64,000 bases of DNA, taken from the NCBI RefSeq assembly GCF_013416525.1, contig NZ_JACCEM010000001.1:496001-560000 (forward strand). The letters are read 5' to 3'. The position numbers and the translations under genes were made by a program. The stretch's first letter is position 1. Every line of letters begins with the position of its first letter. Under the pieces are notes generated by a model. That model was not told where the DNA came from. It made no database searches and was given only the letters and a program-made list of their open reading frames with translations. Origin of the DNA: Parapusillimonas granuli. Its GTDB lineage: Bacteria > Pseudomonadota > Gammaproteobacteria > Burkholderiales > Burkholderiaceae_B. Of this stretch, positions 17,534 through 26,633 are shown piece by piece.

Positions 17534-18457
17534 ATGAAAGACCATAGCCTGAGAGCGCTGCTGGCGGTGGCGGAGGCCGGCACCATACGGGGCGCCGCCC
17601 GCCGGCTCAATCTGTCGCAAGCCGCCCTGACCAAATCGCTGCGCGAGCTGGAAAGCGACGTCGGCGCCGAGCTCCTGAGCCGCAGCTACCGCGGCGTGCA
17701 GCTGACCGAGGCCGGCCGCATCCTGCACGACCGCGCCAAGGTGGCGCGCCGGCAGCTGCACATCGCCGAAGCCGAGATCCGGGCGCTGTCGGGTTCCGCG
17801 CCGGAACGGCTGTCCGTGGGCGTGACGCCCATGGTGGCGCTGTCGGTGCTGTCCGACGTCTGGACGCACTTCCGGCGCTTGCGGCCGGCCATCGCCCTGA
17901 ACCTGCGCGAGGGCCTGCCGTCCATCGTGGTGCCCGCGCTGCAGAAGGGCGAGCTGGATTTCGCCCTCGTGATGGCCGATCCCGGCTTCGTGCCCGACAC
18001 CTTGTCGTTCGAGCCCATCATCCATACGCCCTTCCACATCGTGGGGCGCGCGGGGCATCCGGCGCGGAACGCCACCGAGCTCGCGCCGCTGCTGGACTAT
18101 GAATGGATCTTCAGCCTGCATCCGGGCAGCTATAGCGAACGGGTCCTGAAATGGATGGCGGACCAGGGCCTGGCGCCGCCCAGGCGCATCGTCGATTGCA
18201 ATTCGACGCTGTCCAACTGGCAGCTCATACGCAACAGCGACATGCTGACGGTGCTGCCGTCCGTGTTCTTCCAGGCGCCGTCCATCGCGGCGGACGCCCA
18301 CGGCTTGATGAGATTCGGCATCCGCCTGCCCGACGCCGTCGTGGGCAGCCTGCGCCTGAAGCATGCGCCGCCTTCTTCGGCGGCCACGCTGCTGGCCGAT
18401 CTGTTCGCCGTGTATCTGAGGCGGCAAGGCGGCCAAGCGCCCATGCCGCTGCTTTGA
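17534..18457 (+). CDS. LysR family transcriptional regulator
   Basis: A 307-residue LysR regulator. The helix-turn-helix is at about 3-60 (LRALLAVAEAGTIRGAARRL, then LSQAALTKSLRELESDVGAE). The effector-binding domain follows, with LSVGVTPMVALSVLSDVWTH and FALVMADPGFVPDTLSFEPI. The ATG at 17534 starts right after the putative operator. It is divergent from the amidohydrolase/Bug/TRAP run, which it probably activates in response to the substrate or product. It is convergent with the SET-domain gene, 42 bp apart. Confidence 0.93.
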   Translation: MKDHSLRALLAVAEAGTIRGAARRLNLSQAALTKSLRELESDVGAELLSRSYRGVQLTEAGRILHDRAKVARRQLHIAEAEIRALSGSAPERLSVGVTPMVALSVLSDVWTHFRRLRPAIALNLREGLPSIVVPALQKGELDFALVMADPGFVPDTLSFEPIIHTPFHIVGRAGHPARNATELAPLLDYEWIFSLHPGSYSERVLKWMADQGLAPPRRIVDCNSTLSNWQLIRNSDMLTVLPSVFFQAPSIAADAHGLMRFGIRLPDAVVGSLRLKHAPPSSAATLLADLFAVYLRRQGGQAPMPLL

Positions 18458-18499
18458 CGCGGACGTCTCGCGGAAAGGCGCGCCAGGCGGGTCGGCGCG

Positions 18500-19087
18500 C
18501 TAGCTTTTCGCCTTCTTCCGCTTGCCTTCCCGCTTTTCTTTCTCGTCCTTCTTCTTTGCCTTCCCGTCTTTCTTGTTCTTCTTTTCCTTCTTTTCTTTCT
18601 TGTCTTCGTTCTTCCCGGGCTTTTCCTTGGGCAGCGCCAGCATGGTCCCCCGACAGGCTGCGCTGCCGCAAAGACAGCCGTATTGCTTGCGCAGCGTCTT
18701 GGTGATCCGGCCGTCCATCACTAGACCGTAGTCGTAGAAAAGCTCGTCGCCGGCGGGGATGTCGCGCAGGGCGAAGACGAACACCCGGCTGCCCTGCGGG
18801 CTTTCCTGGGTTTCGCAGTTGGGGGCGCAGGAGTGGTTGATCCAGCGCGCGTCATTGCCGTTCTGCCCGCCGTCTATCACTTTGCCGTTGCTCAGCGAAA
18901 AGAAGAAAGTATGGAAAGGATCGTCGGGATTGACCGGGTGCAGGGCGTCCGCCTGTTCCGGCGTGATGCGCTTGCCGCGGTATTCGATGATGCGCGTGCC
19001 GGCGGGGATGTCGCGCCGGGCGAAGACGCCGGTGCCATGCAGCGGGGACTGTTTGACCAGGTGCCAGGGTTCGGGTGGGCGGCTCAT
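18500..19087 (-). CDS. SET-domain protein-lysine methyltransferase with lysine-rich tail
   Basis: A 195-residue protein made of a compact SET domain plus a basic tail. SET motifs, in order: [20 protein letters not shown] (about 14-33, S-adenosylmethionine binding), [12 protein letters not shown] (about 81-92, the NHSC core), [10 protein letters not shown] (about 108-117), and a post-SET cysteine cluster [10 protein letters not shown]. The last 45 or so residues are almost only Lys, Glu, Asp and Gly ([20 protein letters not shown] and beyond). It should methylate lysines of a protein substrate, which is unknown. The reading frame is open far upstream, antisense to the acetolactate synthase; the ATG at 19087 is chosen because homology begins there. 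It is divergent from that gene with 78 bp between starts. Confidence 0.9.
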   Translation of the reverse strand: MSRPPEPWHLVKQSPLHGTGVFARRDIPAGTRIIEYRGKRITPEQADALHPVNPDDPFHTFFFSLSNGKVIDGGQNGNDARWINHSCAPNCETQESPQGSRVFVFALRDIPAGDELFYDYGLVMDGRITKTLRKQYGCLCGSAACRGTMLALPKEKPGKNEDKKEKKEKKNKKDGKAKKKDEKEKREGKRKKAKS

Positions 19088-19165
19088 GCTTTCCAGGTGT
19101 TTGGGTGGGGGAAAAAAGAATACACTTCCCGTATCCCGATATCTTATGCAATAAAGCGACGTGCC

Positions 19166-20917
19166 GTGAATACTTCTACTGAACCCGTCAGCCGGAATGG
19201 CGCGCAAGCCTTGCTGGAAACCTTGATCGCGCATGGTGTGGACACCATTTTCGGCTATCCTGGGGGCGCCGTCCTGCCCTTGTACGATGCCTTGTATTCC
19301 GAGCCGCGCATCCGCCACGTGCTGGTCCGCCACGAGCAGGGGGCCGTCCACGCCGCCGAAGGCTACGCCCGTTCCACGGGCAAGCCCGGGGTGGTGATCG
19401 TGACCTCGGGCCCGGGCATGGCGAACACCACCTCCGGCCTGCTGGACGCCTTGTGCGATTCCATACCGGTGCTGTGCATCAGCGGCCAGGTCGCGACCAG
19501 CGCGATCGGCACCGACGCCTTCCAGGAATGCGATGCCATCGCCATTTCCCGTCCGGTCACGAAATGGAATGCGCAGATCCGCCGCAGCGAAGACGTCCCG
19601 GCCCTGGTCGCGAAGGCCTACGGCCTCACGCGGTCGGGCAGGCCGGGCCCGGTGCTGCTCGACTTCCCCAAAGACATGCAGATCGGCCTGGTGCCGGCCG
19701 CCGGCGGCACGGACGCCGCCGCGCCGCCGGAGCCCATAGAAACCGCCACGCCGGCCACCGAAGCCGCCGTCAAGCGCGCCGCTTCGCTGATCGCCAATGC
19801 CAAGCGCCCGGTCTTCTATGGCGGCGGCGGGCTGATCAATTCCGGGCTGGACGCCTGCCACGCCTTCACCGCGCTGGTGCAGGACATGGGCGCGCCGTGC
19901 ACGCTGACCCTCATGGGTCTGGGCGCCTTCCCCGCCGACGACCCGCTGTTCCTGGGCATGCTGGGCATGCACGGCACGCTGGAAGCCAACCTCGCCATGC
20001 ACCACGCCGACCTCATCATCTGCGTGGGCGCGCGCTTCGACGACCGCATCACCGGCAGGCTGTCCGACTTCTGCCCGCATGCCGCCAAGATCCACCTGGA
20101 CATCGACCCGGCCTCCATCGACAAGGTCGTGCGCGCCGACGTCGCCCTGGTGGGCGACTGCTATCCCATGCTGCGCGCCCTGCGCAAGGAGATCGGCCGG
20201 CTGGACATCGACCCGGCGCGCCTGAAACCCTGGTGGGAGCGCATCGGCGTGTGGCGCGCCAAGGACTGCCTGGGCTTCCAGCCGTCCGCCCAGGCCATAC
20301 TGCCGCAGCAATTGATGCGCGCGCTGGACCAGGCGCTCACCGGCAGCGACGCCATCATTTCGACCGACGTGGGCCAGCACCAGATGTGGGCCGCGCAGTA
20401 CATCAAGTTCAACCGGCCCAATCGCTGGCTGACCTCGGGCGGCGCGGGCACCATGGGCTATGGCATCCCGGCGGCCATCGGGGCCCAGATCGGCAATCCG
20501 GGCAAGCCGGTGGTGTGCGTCAGCGGCGACGCGTCGGCGCTGATGAACATCCAGGAACTGGCCACGGCCAGCCAGCATCGCACGCCCATCAAGGTGGTTC
20601 TGTGCAACAACCAGCACATGGGCATGGTGCGCCAGTGGCAAGAGCTCATCCACGACGGGCGCTACAGCCACAGCTACAACGCCTCGATCCCGGATTTCGT
20701 CGCGCTGGCCCGGGCCTTCGGCTGGGGCGCGGCGCGGGTCGAAGACCCCGCCGATCTGGGCGCGGCCCTTGCCGCCTGCCTGGCATACGACGGCCCCTAC
20801 TTCCTGGATGTCGTCGTCCAGCCCCAGGAGAACTGCTTCCCCATGATGCCGGCCGGCTATGGCCATCAGCAGGTGATGCTGTCGGAAGACAACTGGTACG
20901 TGGAAGAACAGGCCTGA
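19166..20917 (+). CDS. acetolactate synthase-like large subunit (ThDP enzyme)
   Basis: A 583-residue ThDP/FAD enzyme of the acetohydroxyacid synthase family, condensing pyruvate to 2-acetolactate. [16 protein letters not shown] (about 29-44), catalytic Glu57 in [15 protein letters not shown], and [20 protein letters not shown] are AHAS hallmarks. The ThDP motif starts GDAS at 454 and ends NN at 481-482. MVRQWQ (Trp491) is the AHAS substrate-selectivity position. The ThDP motif has GDA rather than GDG, as I recall for alphaproteobacterial AHAS. The start is a GTG at 19166. No regulatory subunit (ilvH) or ilvC gene follows; a TRAP transporter begins 78 bp downstream. A role outside branched-chain amino acid synthesis is possible. 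Confidence 0.88.
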   Translation: MNTSTEPVSRNGAQALLETLIAHGVDTIFGYPGGAVLPLYDALYSEPRIRHVLVRHEQGAVHAAEGYARSTGKPGVVIVTSGPGMANTTSGLLDALCDSIPVLCISGQVATSAIGTDAFQECDAIAISRPVTKWNAQIRRSEDVPALVAKAYGLTRSGRPGPVLLDFPKDMQIGLVPAAGGTDAAAPPEPIETATPATEAAVKRAASLIANAKRPVFYGGGGLINSGLDACHAFTALVQDMGAPCTLTLMGLGAFPADDPLFLGMLGMHGTLEANLAMHHADLIICVGARFDDRITGRLSDFCPHAAKIHLDIDPASIDKVVRADVALVGDCYPMLRALRKEIGRLDIDPARLKPWWERIGVWRAKDCLGFQPSAQAILPQQLMRALDQALTGSDAIISTDVGQHQMWAAQYIKFNRPNRWLTSGGAGTMGYGIPAAIGAQIGNPGKPVVCVSGDASALMNIQELATASQHRTPIKVVLCNNQHMGMVRQWQELIHDGRYSHSYNASIPDFVALARAFGWGAARVEDPADLGAALAACLAYDGPYFLDVVVQPQENCFPMMPAGYGHQQVMLSEDNWYVEEQA

Positions 20918-20995
20918 CCATAGAAAACCCCAATTTCCGCCCGGGCCGAATTCAGGTAAAAATCACCGATCCACTTCCGAACCATTGGGGAAAAA

Positions 20996-21976
20996 ATGCG
21001 CAAGACCTGGTTTTCCAAACTGATGCTCGCCGTGTCCGTGGCGGGCGTGTTCGCCGCCACGCCGGCCATGGCCGCCAAAACCCTGAAGATGGCGTATGCG
21101 CTTTCCACCAACTCCCATTACGGGGTCGGGGCCGAAGCCTTCGCGAAAACCGTCGAGGGCGGCACCAACGGCCAGTTCAAGATCCAGCAGTTCCCCAATA
21201 GCGCCCTGGGCGGCGAGCGCGAAGTCATCGAGGGCATCCAGCTGGGCACCATCGACCTGGCCATCGTCTCCACCGGCGCCACGCTGAACTTCGTTCCCAA
21301 GACCGGCGTGTTCGACATCCCCTTTCTTTTCCGCGACCTGGCGCATGCGCGCAAGGTGCTGGACGGCGAAATCGGCCAGAAGATGCTCGAGGAATTCCCC
21401 AAGCGCGGCCTGATCGCGCTGGCATGGGGCGAACAGGGCTTCCGGCAAATGACCAACAACACCCGGCCCGTGGCGCAGCCGGCCGACGCCAAGGGCCTGA
21501 AGGTCCGCACCATGGAAAACCCCATCCACATCGCCGCCTTCCGGGAACTGGGCGTGCTGGCCACGCCCATGGCATGGCCCGAGGTCGCCACGGCGCTGCA
21601 GCAGGGCACGATCGACGGCCAGGAAAACCCCATGTCCGTCATCGTTTCGGCCAAGCTGCCGCAATTGCAGAAGTACCTGTCCCTGACCTCGCACGTCTAT
21701 GGGCCGGCGCTGGTGCTCATGTCCCCGGCCGTCTATGACGGCCTGTCCGCCGCCGACAAGGCCACTTTCAAGAAGGCCGGGCACGACGCGGCCGTCGCCA
21801 TGCGCGCCTATGTCGACCAGGTCGAAAAAAGCGGCATAGAAGAGGTCAAGAAGCAGGGCATGCAGGTCAACACCGTCGACCACGCGGCCTTCCAGAAGGC
21901 CGTGGAACCGGTCTACCCGCAATACTACAAGCAGTTCGGCAAGGAACTGGTCGAGTCCATCCGCAACACCAAGTAA
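20996..21976 (+). CDS. TRAP transporter solute-binding protein (DctP type)
   Basis: A 326-residue exported DctP protein. The signal peptide runs MRKTWFSKLMLAVSVAGVFA to ATPAMA. The mature part shows ALSTNSHYGVGAEAFAKTVE, IQQFPNSALGGEREVIEGIQ, and the ligand-Arg region LKVRTMENPIHIAAFRELG. TALQQGTIDGQENPMSVIVS follows. It is the first gene of a DctP-DctQ-DctM set and lies 78 bp after the acetolactate synthase gene on the same strand, so co-transcription is plausible. The substrate is probably an organic acid. Confidence 0.95.
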   Translation: MRKTWFSKLMLAVSVAGVFAATPAMAAKTLKMAYALSTNSHYGVGAEAFAKTVEGGTNGQFKIQQFPNSALGGEREVIEGIQLGTIDLAIVSTGATLNFVPKTGVFDIPFLFRDLAHARKVLDGEIGQKMLEEFPKRGLIALAWGEQGFRQMTNNTRPVAQPADAKGLKVRTMENPIHIAAFRELGVLATPMAWPEVATALQQGTIDGQENPMSVIVSAKLPQLQKYLSLTSHVYGPALVLMSPAVYDGLSAADKATFKKAGHDAAVAMRAYVDQVEKSGIEEVKKQGMQVNTVDHAAFQKAVEPVYPQYYKQFGKELVESIRNTK

Positions 21977-21988
21977 AGCGACCGCATC

Positions 21989-22486
21989 GTGTCGGCCCTT
22001 CGCCTCCTGGACCGCGGCCTGTTCCGACTGGTGTCGGCGCTGGCCCAGCTGCTGATCGTTTCCGCGGTGGTCGCGGGCTTCTATCAGGTGGTGGCGCGCT
22101 TCGTGCTCCAGTCGCCGGCCGACTGGAGCGAAGCCTGGACGCGCGCATCGCTGATCTGGACGGTGATGCTGGGCATTTCGCTGGCCTTCCGGCAAGGCGC
22201 CATGCTCAGCGTCGAAATGCTGCACGGCTTCCTGAAAGGCCGCAACAAGCGCCGCCTCGAGCACCTCATCCTCGCCATCTGCCTGGGCTTCCTGGGCTTC
22301 ATGGCCTGGGTCGGCGGCCAGATGACCTGGCGCGTGCGCTTCCAGACCATGCCCAGCCTGGACATCTCCATTTCCTGGGTGTATATCGCCATCCCCATCG
22401 GGGCCGTCCTGGCCATGGCCGCCGTATTGGCGCAGTGGGCCGAAGGCCCGCGCCAGACGGCCACGGTCGACGAAACCGTGATCTGA
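21989..22486 (+). CDS. TRAP transporter small permease (DctQ type)
   Basis: A 165-residue four-helix membrane protein. LLDRGLFRLVSALAQLLIVS, FYQVVARFVLQSPADWSEAW and FRQGAMLSVEMLHGFLKG fit the DctQ family. The start is a GTG at 21989, 12 bp after the binding-protein stop; the large permease follows after 18 bp. It pairs with the large permease to form the membrane part of the transporter. Confidence 0.92.
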   Translation: MSALRLLDRGLFRLVSALAQLLIVSAVVAGFYQVVARFVLQSPADWSEAWTRASLIWTVMLGISLAFRQGAMLSVEMLHGFLKGRNKRRLEHLILAICLGFLGFMAWVGGQMTWRVRFQTMPSLDISISWVYIAIPIGAVLAMAAVLAQWAEGPRQTATVDETVI

Positions 22487-22504
22487 CATGAACGTGGAAG
22501 GACT

Positions 22505-23785
22505 ATGTCCCAGTTGATGGTCGTTTCGATGCTGCTGTTCTTCGCGCTGTCGGTGCCGGTGGCGGTGTCCATCGGCCTGGCGAGCATGCTGGGGGTGGCG
22601 TACGACGGCCAGATGACCTGGCTGGTGATCGCGCAGCAAATCTACGCGGCGCTCGACAAATACCCGCTGGTGGCGGTGCCCTTCTTCATTCTGGCCGGCA
22701 ACCTGATGGAAGCCGGCGGCATCTCCGAACGCATGGTGGACTTCGCCAAGAGCGTGGTGGGCGGCGTGCAGGGCGGCCTGGCCTGCAGTTGCGTGCTGAC
22801 CTGCATGATCTTCGCCGCGGTGGCGGGCTCCAGCGTGGCCACCACCTTCGCCGTCGGCGCCATCCTCATCCCGGCCATGGTCAAGCACGGCTACCCCAAG
22901 CCCTTCGCGGCCTCGCTGCAGGCGTCGGCCGCCGAACTGGGCGTGATCATACCGCCGTCCATCCCCATGATCCTGTTCGCGGTGGCCACGGACACCTCGG
23001 TGGGCGAACTGTTCATCGCCGGCATCGGGCCGGGCCTGCTCATCGGCGGCGCGCTCATGGTCTATGTATGGCTGTATGCCCGCCGGCACGGCTATGGCAA
23101 GCACGACGGCGACGGCAGGCTCGCGCTGTGGCCGGCGTTCAAGCGTTCCTGGCTCGCGCTGCTGATGCCCGTCATCATCCTGGGCGGCATCTACGGCGGC
23201 ATCTTCACGCCGACCGAGGCGTCGGCGGTGGCGGTGGTCTATGCGCTGGCGGTCGGCATTTTCGTGTACCGGAAGATCACGTTCTCGTCGCTGTCGCACA
23301 CGCTGCATCGTTCGGTGATTTCGACGGCGGTGATCATGTTCGTGATCGCGAACGCGGGCGTGTTCGGGTTCCTGCTGAACCGGGCCGGCATTCCCGCCGC
23401 GCTGGGCGATTGGCTGGGCCAGCTCTTCAGCGACAAGTACACGTTCCTGCTGGGCGTGAACGTGGCGCTGTTCATCATCGGCATGTTCATCGAGACGTCG
23501 GCGTCCATCGTGGTGCTGGCGCCGCTGCTGCTGCCCGTGGCCATGCAGTTCGGGGTCGATCCCGCGCACTTCGGGGTCATCATGGTGGTCAATCTGGCGC
23601 TGGGCATGGTCACGCCGCCTTTCGGCGTGAATCTGTTCGCGGCCTGCGCGGTGGCCAATCTGTCCATAGAACGCTTGATCCGGCCGCTATTGCCGTTCGT
23701 GGCGGTGGTCGTGGCCTGCCTGATGGTGATCACCTACGTGCCGGAGATCTCCCTGTTCTTCAAGGAACTGGTGTACGGGCGGTGA
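22505..23785 (+). CDS. TRAP transporter large permease (DctM type)
   Basis: A 426-residue polytopic membrane protein of the DctM family. The sequence includes QIYAALDKYPLVAVPFFILA, AAELGVIIPPSIPMILFAVA, and IFTPTEASAVAVVYALAVG, and ends EISLFFKELVYGR. It completes the DctPQM set with the two genes upstream. Its last 26 bp overlap the 3' end of the convergent TetR gene, so the two transcripts would be antisense at their ends. Confidence 0.95.
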   Translation: MSQLMVVSMLLFFALSVPVAVSIGLASMLGVAYDGQMTWLVIAQQIYAALDKYPLVAVPFFILAGNLMEAGGISERMVDFAKSVVGGVQGGLACSCVLTCMIFAAVAGSSVATTFAVGAILIPAMVKHGYPKPFAASLQASAAELGVIIPPSIPMILFAVATDTSVGELFIAGIGPGLLIGGALMVYVWLYARRHGYGKHDGDGRLALWPAFKRSWLALLMPVIILGGIYGGIFTPTEASAVAVVYALAVGIFVYRKITFSSLSHTLHRSVISTAVIMFVIANAGVFGFLLNRAGIPAALGDWLGQLFSDKYTFLLGVNVALFIIGMFIETSASIVVLAPLLLPVAMQFGVDPAHFGVIMVVNLALGMVTPPFGVNLFAACAVANLSIERLIRPLLPFVAVVVACLMVITYVPEISLFFKELVYGR

Positions 23786-24389
23786 GGCATGGGGTGCGGG
23801 CGGTGTCGAGCACCCCGTTCAGGTAGGTGTCCAGATAGATGTCTATGATCTCCACCGCGCTGTACTTCCCCCCCTTCCGGTACCACCGAGGCAGCTGATT
23901 CACGATGGACAGCAGGAACTTGCTGGATAGATCGACGTCGATGTCCTTCCGGAACACGCCCGACGCCATGCCCTCGTGGATGATGTCCTTCAGTACACCT
24001 TCGTACTCATCCCGCACCCGCAGGACCTCGGACCGCGTCTCGCTGGAATGCGTCGTCCAGAAAATCGCCGAGCCAGACATCCAGCTGTCCTGATTTCTTT
24101 CGAACCGGGCGGCCGAAGCGTGCATGTAAGCGCGCAGGCGGTCTATGGGGTGCGGCCCCGTCTTATCCAGCGCGTTGCCGACCTCCATCAGCAGCTCGTC
24201 CATGCCGGTTCGCGAACTGGCGCGGTAGATGGCTTCCTTGCTGGTGAAGTGATGATACAGGGCCGCTTTGGTCAGCCCGGTTTCGGCGGCGATCATGCTG
24301 ATCGACGCGCCCTCGTAACCATGGCGGGCGAATATGCGGCGGGCCGCTTCAATGATTTTGTGTCGACGATCGGGGTCTCTTGCCGCCAT
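23760..24389 (-). CDS. TetR family transcriptional regulator
   Basis: A 209-residue TetR regulator. The DNA-binding domain at about 8-55 reads HKIIEAARRIFARHGYEGAS, followed by ISMIAAETGLTKAALYHHFT. The ligand domain includes WFYRKGGKYSAVEIIDIYLD-like sequence (here RWYRKGGKYSAVEIIDIYLD), as in FadR/AcrR-type regulators of acyl-CoA metabolism. It lies downstream of, and on the same strand as, the acyl-CoA ligase/dehydrogenase operon (24.5-31.7 kb), whose promoter carries a large palindrome. I infer that it represses that operon. A TATAAT box on the minus strand at 24453-24448 could be its -10. Confidence 0.9.
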   Translation of the reverse strand: MAARDPDRRHKIIEAARRIFARHGYEGASISMIAAETGLTKAALYHHFTSKEAIYRASSRTGMDELLMEVGNALDKTGPHPIDRLRAYMHASAARFERNQDSWMSGSAIFWTTHSSETRSEVLRVRDEYEGVLKDIIHEGMASGVFRKDIDVDLSSKFLLSIVNQLPRWYRKGGKYSAVEIIDIYLDTYLNGVLDTARTPCLTARTPVP

Positions 24390-24459
24390 GAAACGGGCCT
24401 CGTGAATGGGTTAGGGCATGCTCCTCGAAAGACTGCCGTACGCCCGGATTATAGAAGGT

Positions 24460-24490
24460 GGCTGCGCGGGTCAGGCAGGCCCGCGCAGCC
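24460..24490 (-). terminator. strong hairpin after the acyl-CoA ligase gene
   Basis: GGCTGCGCGGG (24460-24470) and CCCGCGCAGCC (24480-24490) form a perfect 11-bp stem with a 9-nt loop, 14 bp after the ligase stop on the minus strand. It is followed by ACCTTCTATAAT, which is only weakly T-rich. It probably ends or attenuates the 31.7-24.5 kb operon before the TetR gene. Confidence 0.6.
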
Positions 24491-24503
24491 ATCGCTCCCG
24501 GCT

Positions 24504-26633
24504 TCAGGAGGCCGCGTTGCAGGAAACCACCGCGTCCAGGCAGGCGGCGCCCTCGTCGAGCACCACGAAGGGATTGACGTCCACGCCCTCCAGGACTTGC
24601 GCCCAGTCCTGCGCGAAGTCCGACAGGCCCATGAGCGCCCTGGTCAGCGCGCCGACATCCTGGGCGGGCCGGCCGCGCCATCCGAACAGCAGTTGCGAGG
24701 CCTTGACCGAACGGATCAATTGTTCGGCGCGGGCGGGCGAGAGCGGCACCGAGGCGAAGGCCACGTCGCGGAACAATTCCACGGCCACGCCGCCCAGGCC
24801 GAACATCACCATGGGACCGAAGATCGGATCCACATGGATGCCCAGAATGGTTTCGGTGCCTTTGCGGATCATGGGCGCAATGAGCACGCCCTCGATCCGG
24901 GGCGAGCCGGGCAGCGCGGCGGCCTTGCCCATCAGGGCGCCGAAAGCCCGGCGCACCGCATCCGCGTCGGCCAGGTCCAGGACCACGCCGCCGAATTCGG
25001 TCTTGTGCTGGATGTCCGGCGAGACGATTTTCGCGACCACGGGGTAGCCTAGCCGCTGTGCCGCGGCGACGGCCTCGGCTTCCGTCCGGCATAGGGCTTC
25101 CGGCGGCACCGGCAAGCCGTATTCCGACAGCAGCCGCTTGGCCTGCATCTCGTTCAAGGAGCCGGCGCGCGGATCGACCGCCACGTCCGGCCGCCGCGCC
25201 CGGCGGCCGGGATCGGGCAGGCCGGGATGCAGCGAAGCCCGCCGCCGCGCGATCTCGCACAGCGCGCCGACGGCGCGCATTGCGCGGCCGGGATCGGAGA
25301 AGATGACCAGGCCCTGCGCCTCCAGCTGCCGGCGCATCTCGTCGTCCGACGGGCCGATCAGCACCAGCAGGCGGTCCGGGTACTTCCGGCGCAGTTCGGC
25401 GAGGTCCGCCAGCAGGGGCACGAAGCGGCGCGGGTCGCAAGGAATCTGCGCCAGGTACAGGAACAGCGTGGCGCAATCGGTTTCCTGGATGACGAGCTCG
25501 GCCAGGTCCGGTATGCCGCGCTTGATGGCGCCGATCTGTGCCGTGGTGTCCAGCGGATTCACGCCCACCAGGAAGGGCACGATGCCGCGTATCCGGGCCT
25601 GCAGCGCCGGCGCCGCCGCGGGGACGGCGACGCCGTGGCGTTCCGCGTCGTCCGCCATCAGGACGCCGATGCCGCCGGACACGGTGATGATGTTGGCACG
25701 GTCGTTCGCGGGCTCGGCAAGCTGGCTGCGCACATAGGCGATGTCCAGCATTTCTTCGATGGATTGCGCCCGCCAGGCGCCGCATTCCCGGCACACGACG
25801 TCGAAGATCTTGTCGTCGCCCGCGATCGCGCCGGTGTGGGTGGCGGCGGCCTGTTGGCCGGTGGCCGAACTGCCCACTTTCATCAGGATGACCGGCTTGC
25901 CCGCCGCGGCCGCCTTCAGCAGGGCGCGGCGCAGCCGGTTGCCGTCCCGGCAGCCTTCGATGGCGGCGCAAATGACGCGGGTCTCGGGGTCCGACGCCAG
26001 AAAGTCGATGCATTCCGTGACGTCGATGTCCGCTTCGTTCCCGGTCGCCACGATGCGGGCGATGCCCAGTCCGCGCTGGATCGCCTGGGCATAGGCGCAG
26101 GAGCCGAAGGCGCCGCTTTGCGTGGCGAAGCTGATGCCGCCCGGCTGTGGAACGAGCGCTTCGAGGGCGGTGGAGAACGTGGCGAAATAGCGGTTCCGCA
26201 CGCTGACGATGCCCAGGCAGTTCGGACCCAGCAGGCGCACGCCATGGCGCGCGGCCAGGGCGGACATCTCTTCCTGGCGCAGGCGGCCCTCTTCGCTTTC
26301 TTCGGCGAAACCCGAGCTCAGCACCTGAACGGCCTTGATGCCCTTGGCGATGCAAGCCCGCAGCGCATCGGGCGCGGCCGACGCGGGAACGATGATCAGC
26401 GCCTGATCGACCTCGCCCGGGATGTCGGCCAGCGTCGGATAGGCTTGCAGCCCTTGCACGGTCTCCGAGCGCGTGTTGATCGGGTAGATCCGGCCGGCGT
26501 AGCCCGCTGCGCGCAGGAAGCGGATGGGCCTGCCGCCCAGCTTGGACGGGTCGGACGAGGCGCCGATGATGGCGACGGATCGTGGATTGAAGAAGGGGTC
26601 CAGGGCGTGGACCTCCATTGCTGCTTGGTTCAT
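24504..26633 (-). CDS. acyl-CoA synthetase, NDP-forming type (acetate-CoA ligase family)
   Basis: A 709-residue fusion of the two halves of NDP-forming acyl-CoA synthetases. The CoA-binding domain starts FFNPRSVAIIGASSDPSKLG (about 13-32). The ligase-CoA domain contains AATHTGAIAGDDKIFDVVC and ITVSGGIGVLMADDAERHG. The C-terminal ATP-grasp domain starts LNEMQAKRLLSEYGLPVPPE and contains GYPVVAKIVSPDIQHKTEFG and MVMFGLGGVAVELFRDVAFA. It activates a carboxylic acid to its CoA thioester with ATP. The ATG at 26633 overlaps the stop of the small acyl-CoA dehydrogenase by 4 bp, which fixes the start. It is the last gene of the operon; the substrate is not evident. Confidence 0.93.
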   Translation of the reverse strand: MNQAAMEVHALDPFFNPRSVAIIGASSDPSKLGGRPIRFLRAAGYAGRIYPINTRSETVQGLQAYPTLADIPGEVDQALIIVPASAAPDALRACIAKGIKAVQVLSSGFAEESEEGRLRQEEMSALAARHGVRLLGPNCLGIVSVRNRYFATFSTALEALVPQPGGISFATQSGAFGSCAYAQAIQRGLGIARIVATGNEADIDVTECIDFLASDPETRVICAAIEGCRDGNRLRRALLKAAAAGKPVILMKVGSSATGQQAAATHTGAIAGDDKIFDVVCRECGAWRAQSIEEMLDIAYVRSQLAEPANDRANIITVSGGIGVLMADDAERHGVAVPAAAPALQARIRGIVPFLVGVNPLDTTAQIGAIKRGIPDLAELVIQETDCATLFLYLAQIPCDPRRFVPLLADLAELRRKYPDRLLVLIGPSDDEMRRQLEAQGLVIFSDPGRAMRAVGALCEIARRRASLHPGLPDPGRRARRPDVAVDPRAGSLNEMQAKRLLSEYGLPVPPEALCRTEAEAVAAAQRLGYPVVAKIVSPDIQHKTEFGGVVLDLADADAVRRAFGALMGKAAALPGSPRIEGVLIAPMIRKGTETILGIHVDPIFGPMVMFGLGGVAVELFRDVAFASVPLSPARAEQLIRSVKASQLLFGWRGRPAQDVGALTRALMGLSDFAQDWAQVLEGVDVNPFVVLDEGAACLDAVVSCNAAS

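Noticed and set aside
18500-20866. A 788-codon minus-strand frame joining the SET domain to a long N-terminal extension
   Set aside because: The extension is antisense to the acetolactate synthase and has no homology. SET homology begins at the ATG at 19087, so the short gene was kept.
19166-20917. The ThDP enzyme as sulfoacetaldehyde acetyltransferase (Xsc)
   Set aside because: The AHAS-specific segments ([17 protein letters not shown]) and the lack of taurine or sulfonate genes nearby favour an acetolactate synthase.
20963-23569. Minus-strand open frame of about 870 codons opposite the TRAP genes
   Set aside because: Very rich in His, Gly, Arg and Asp with no domain, and exactly antisense to three well-supported transporter genes.
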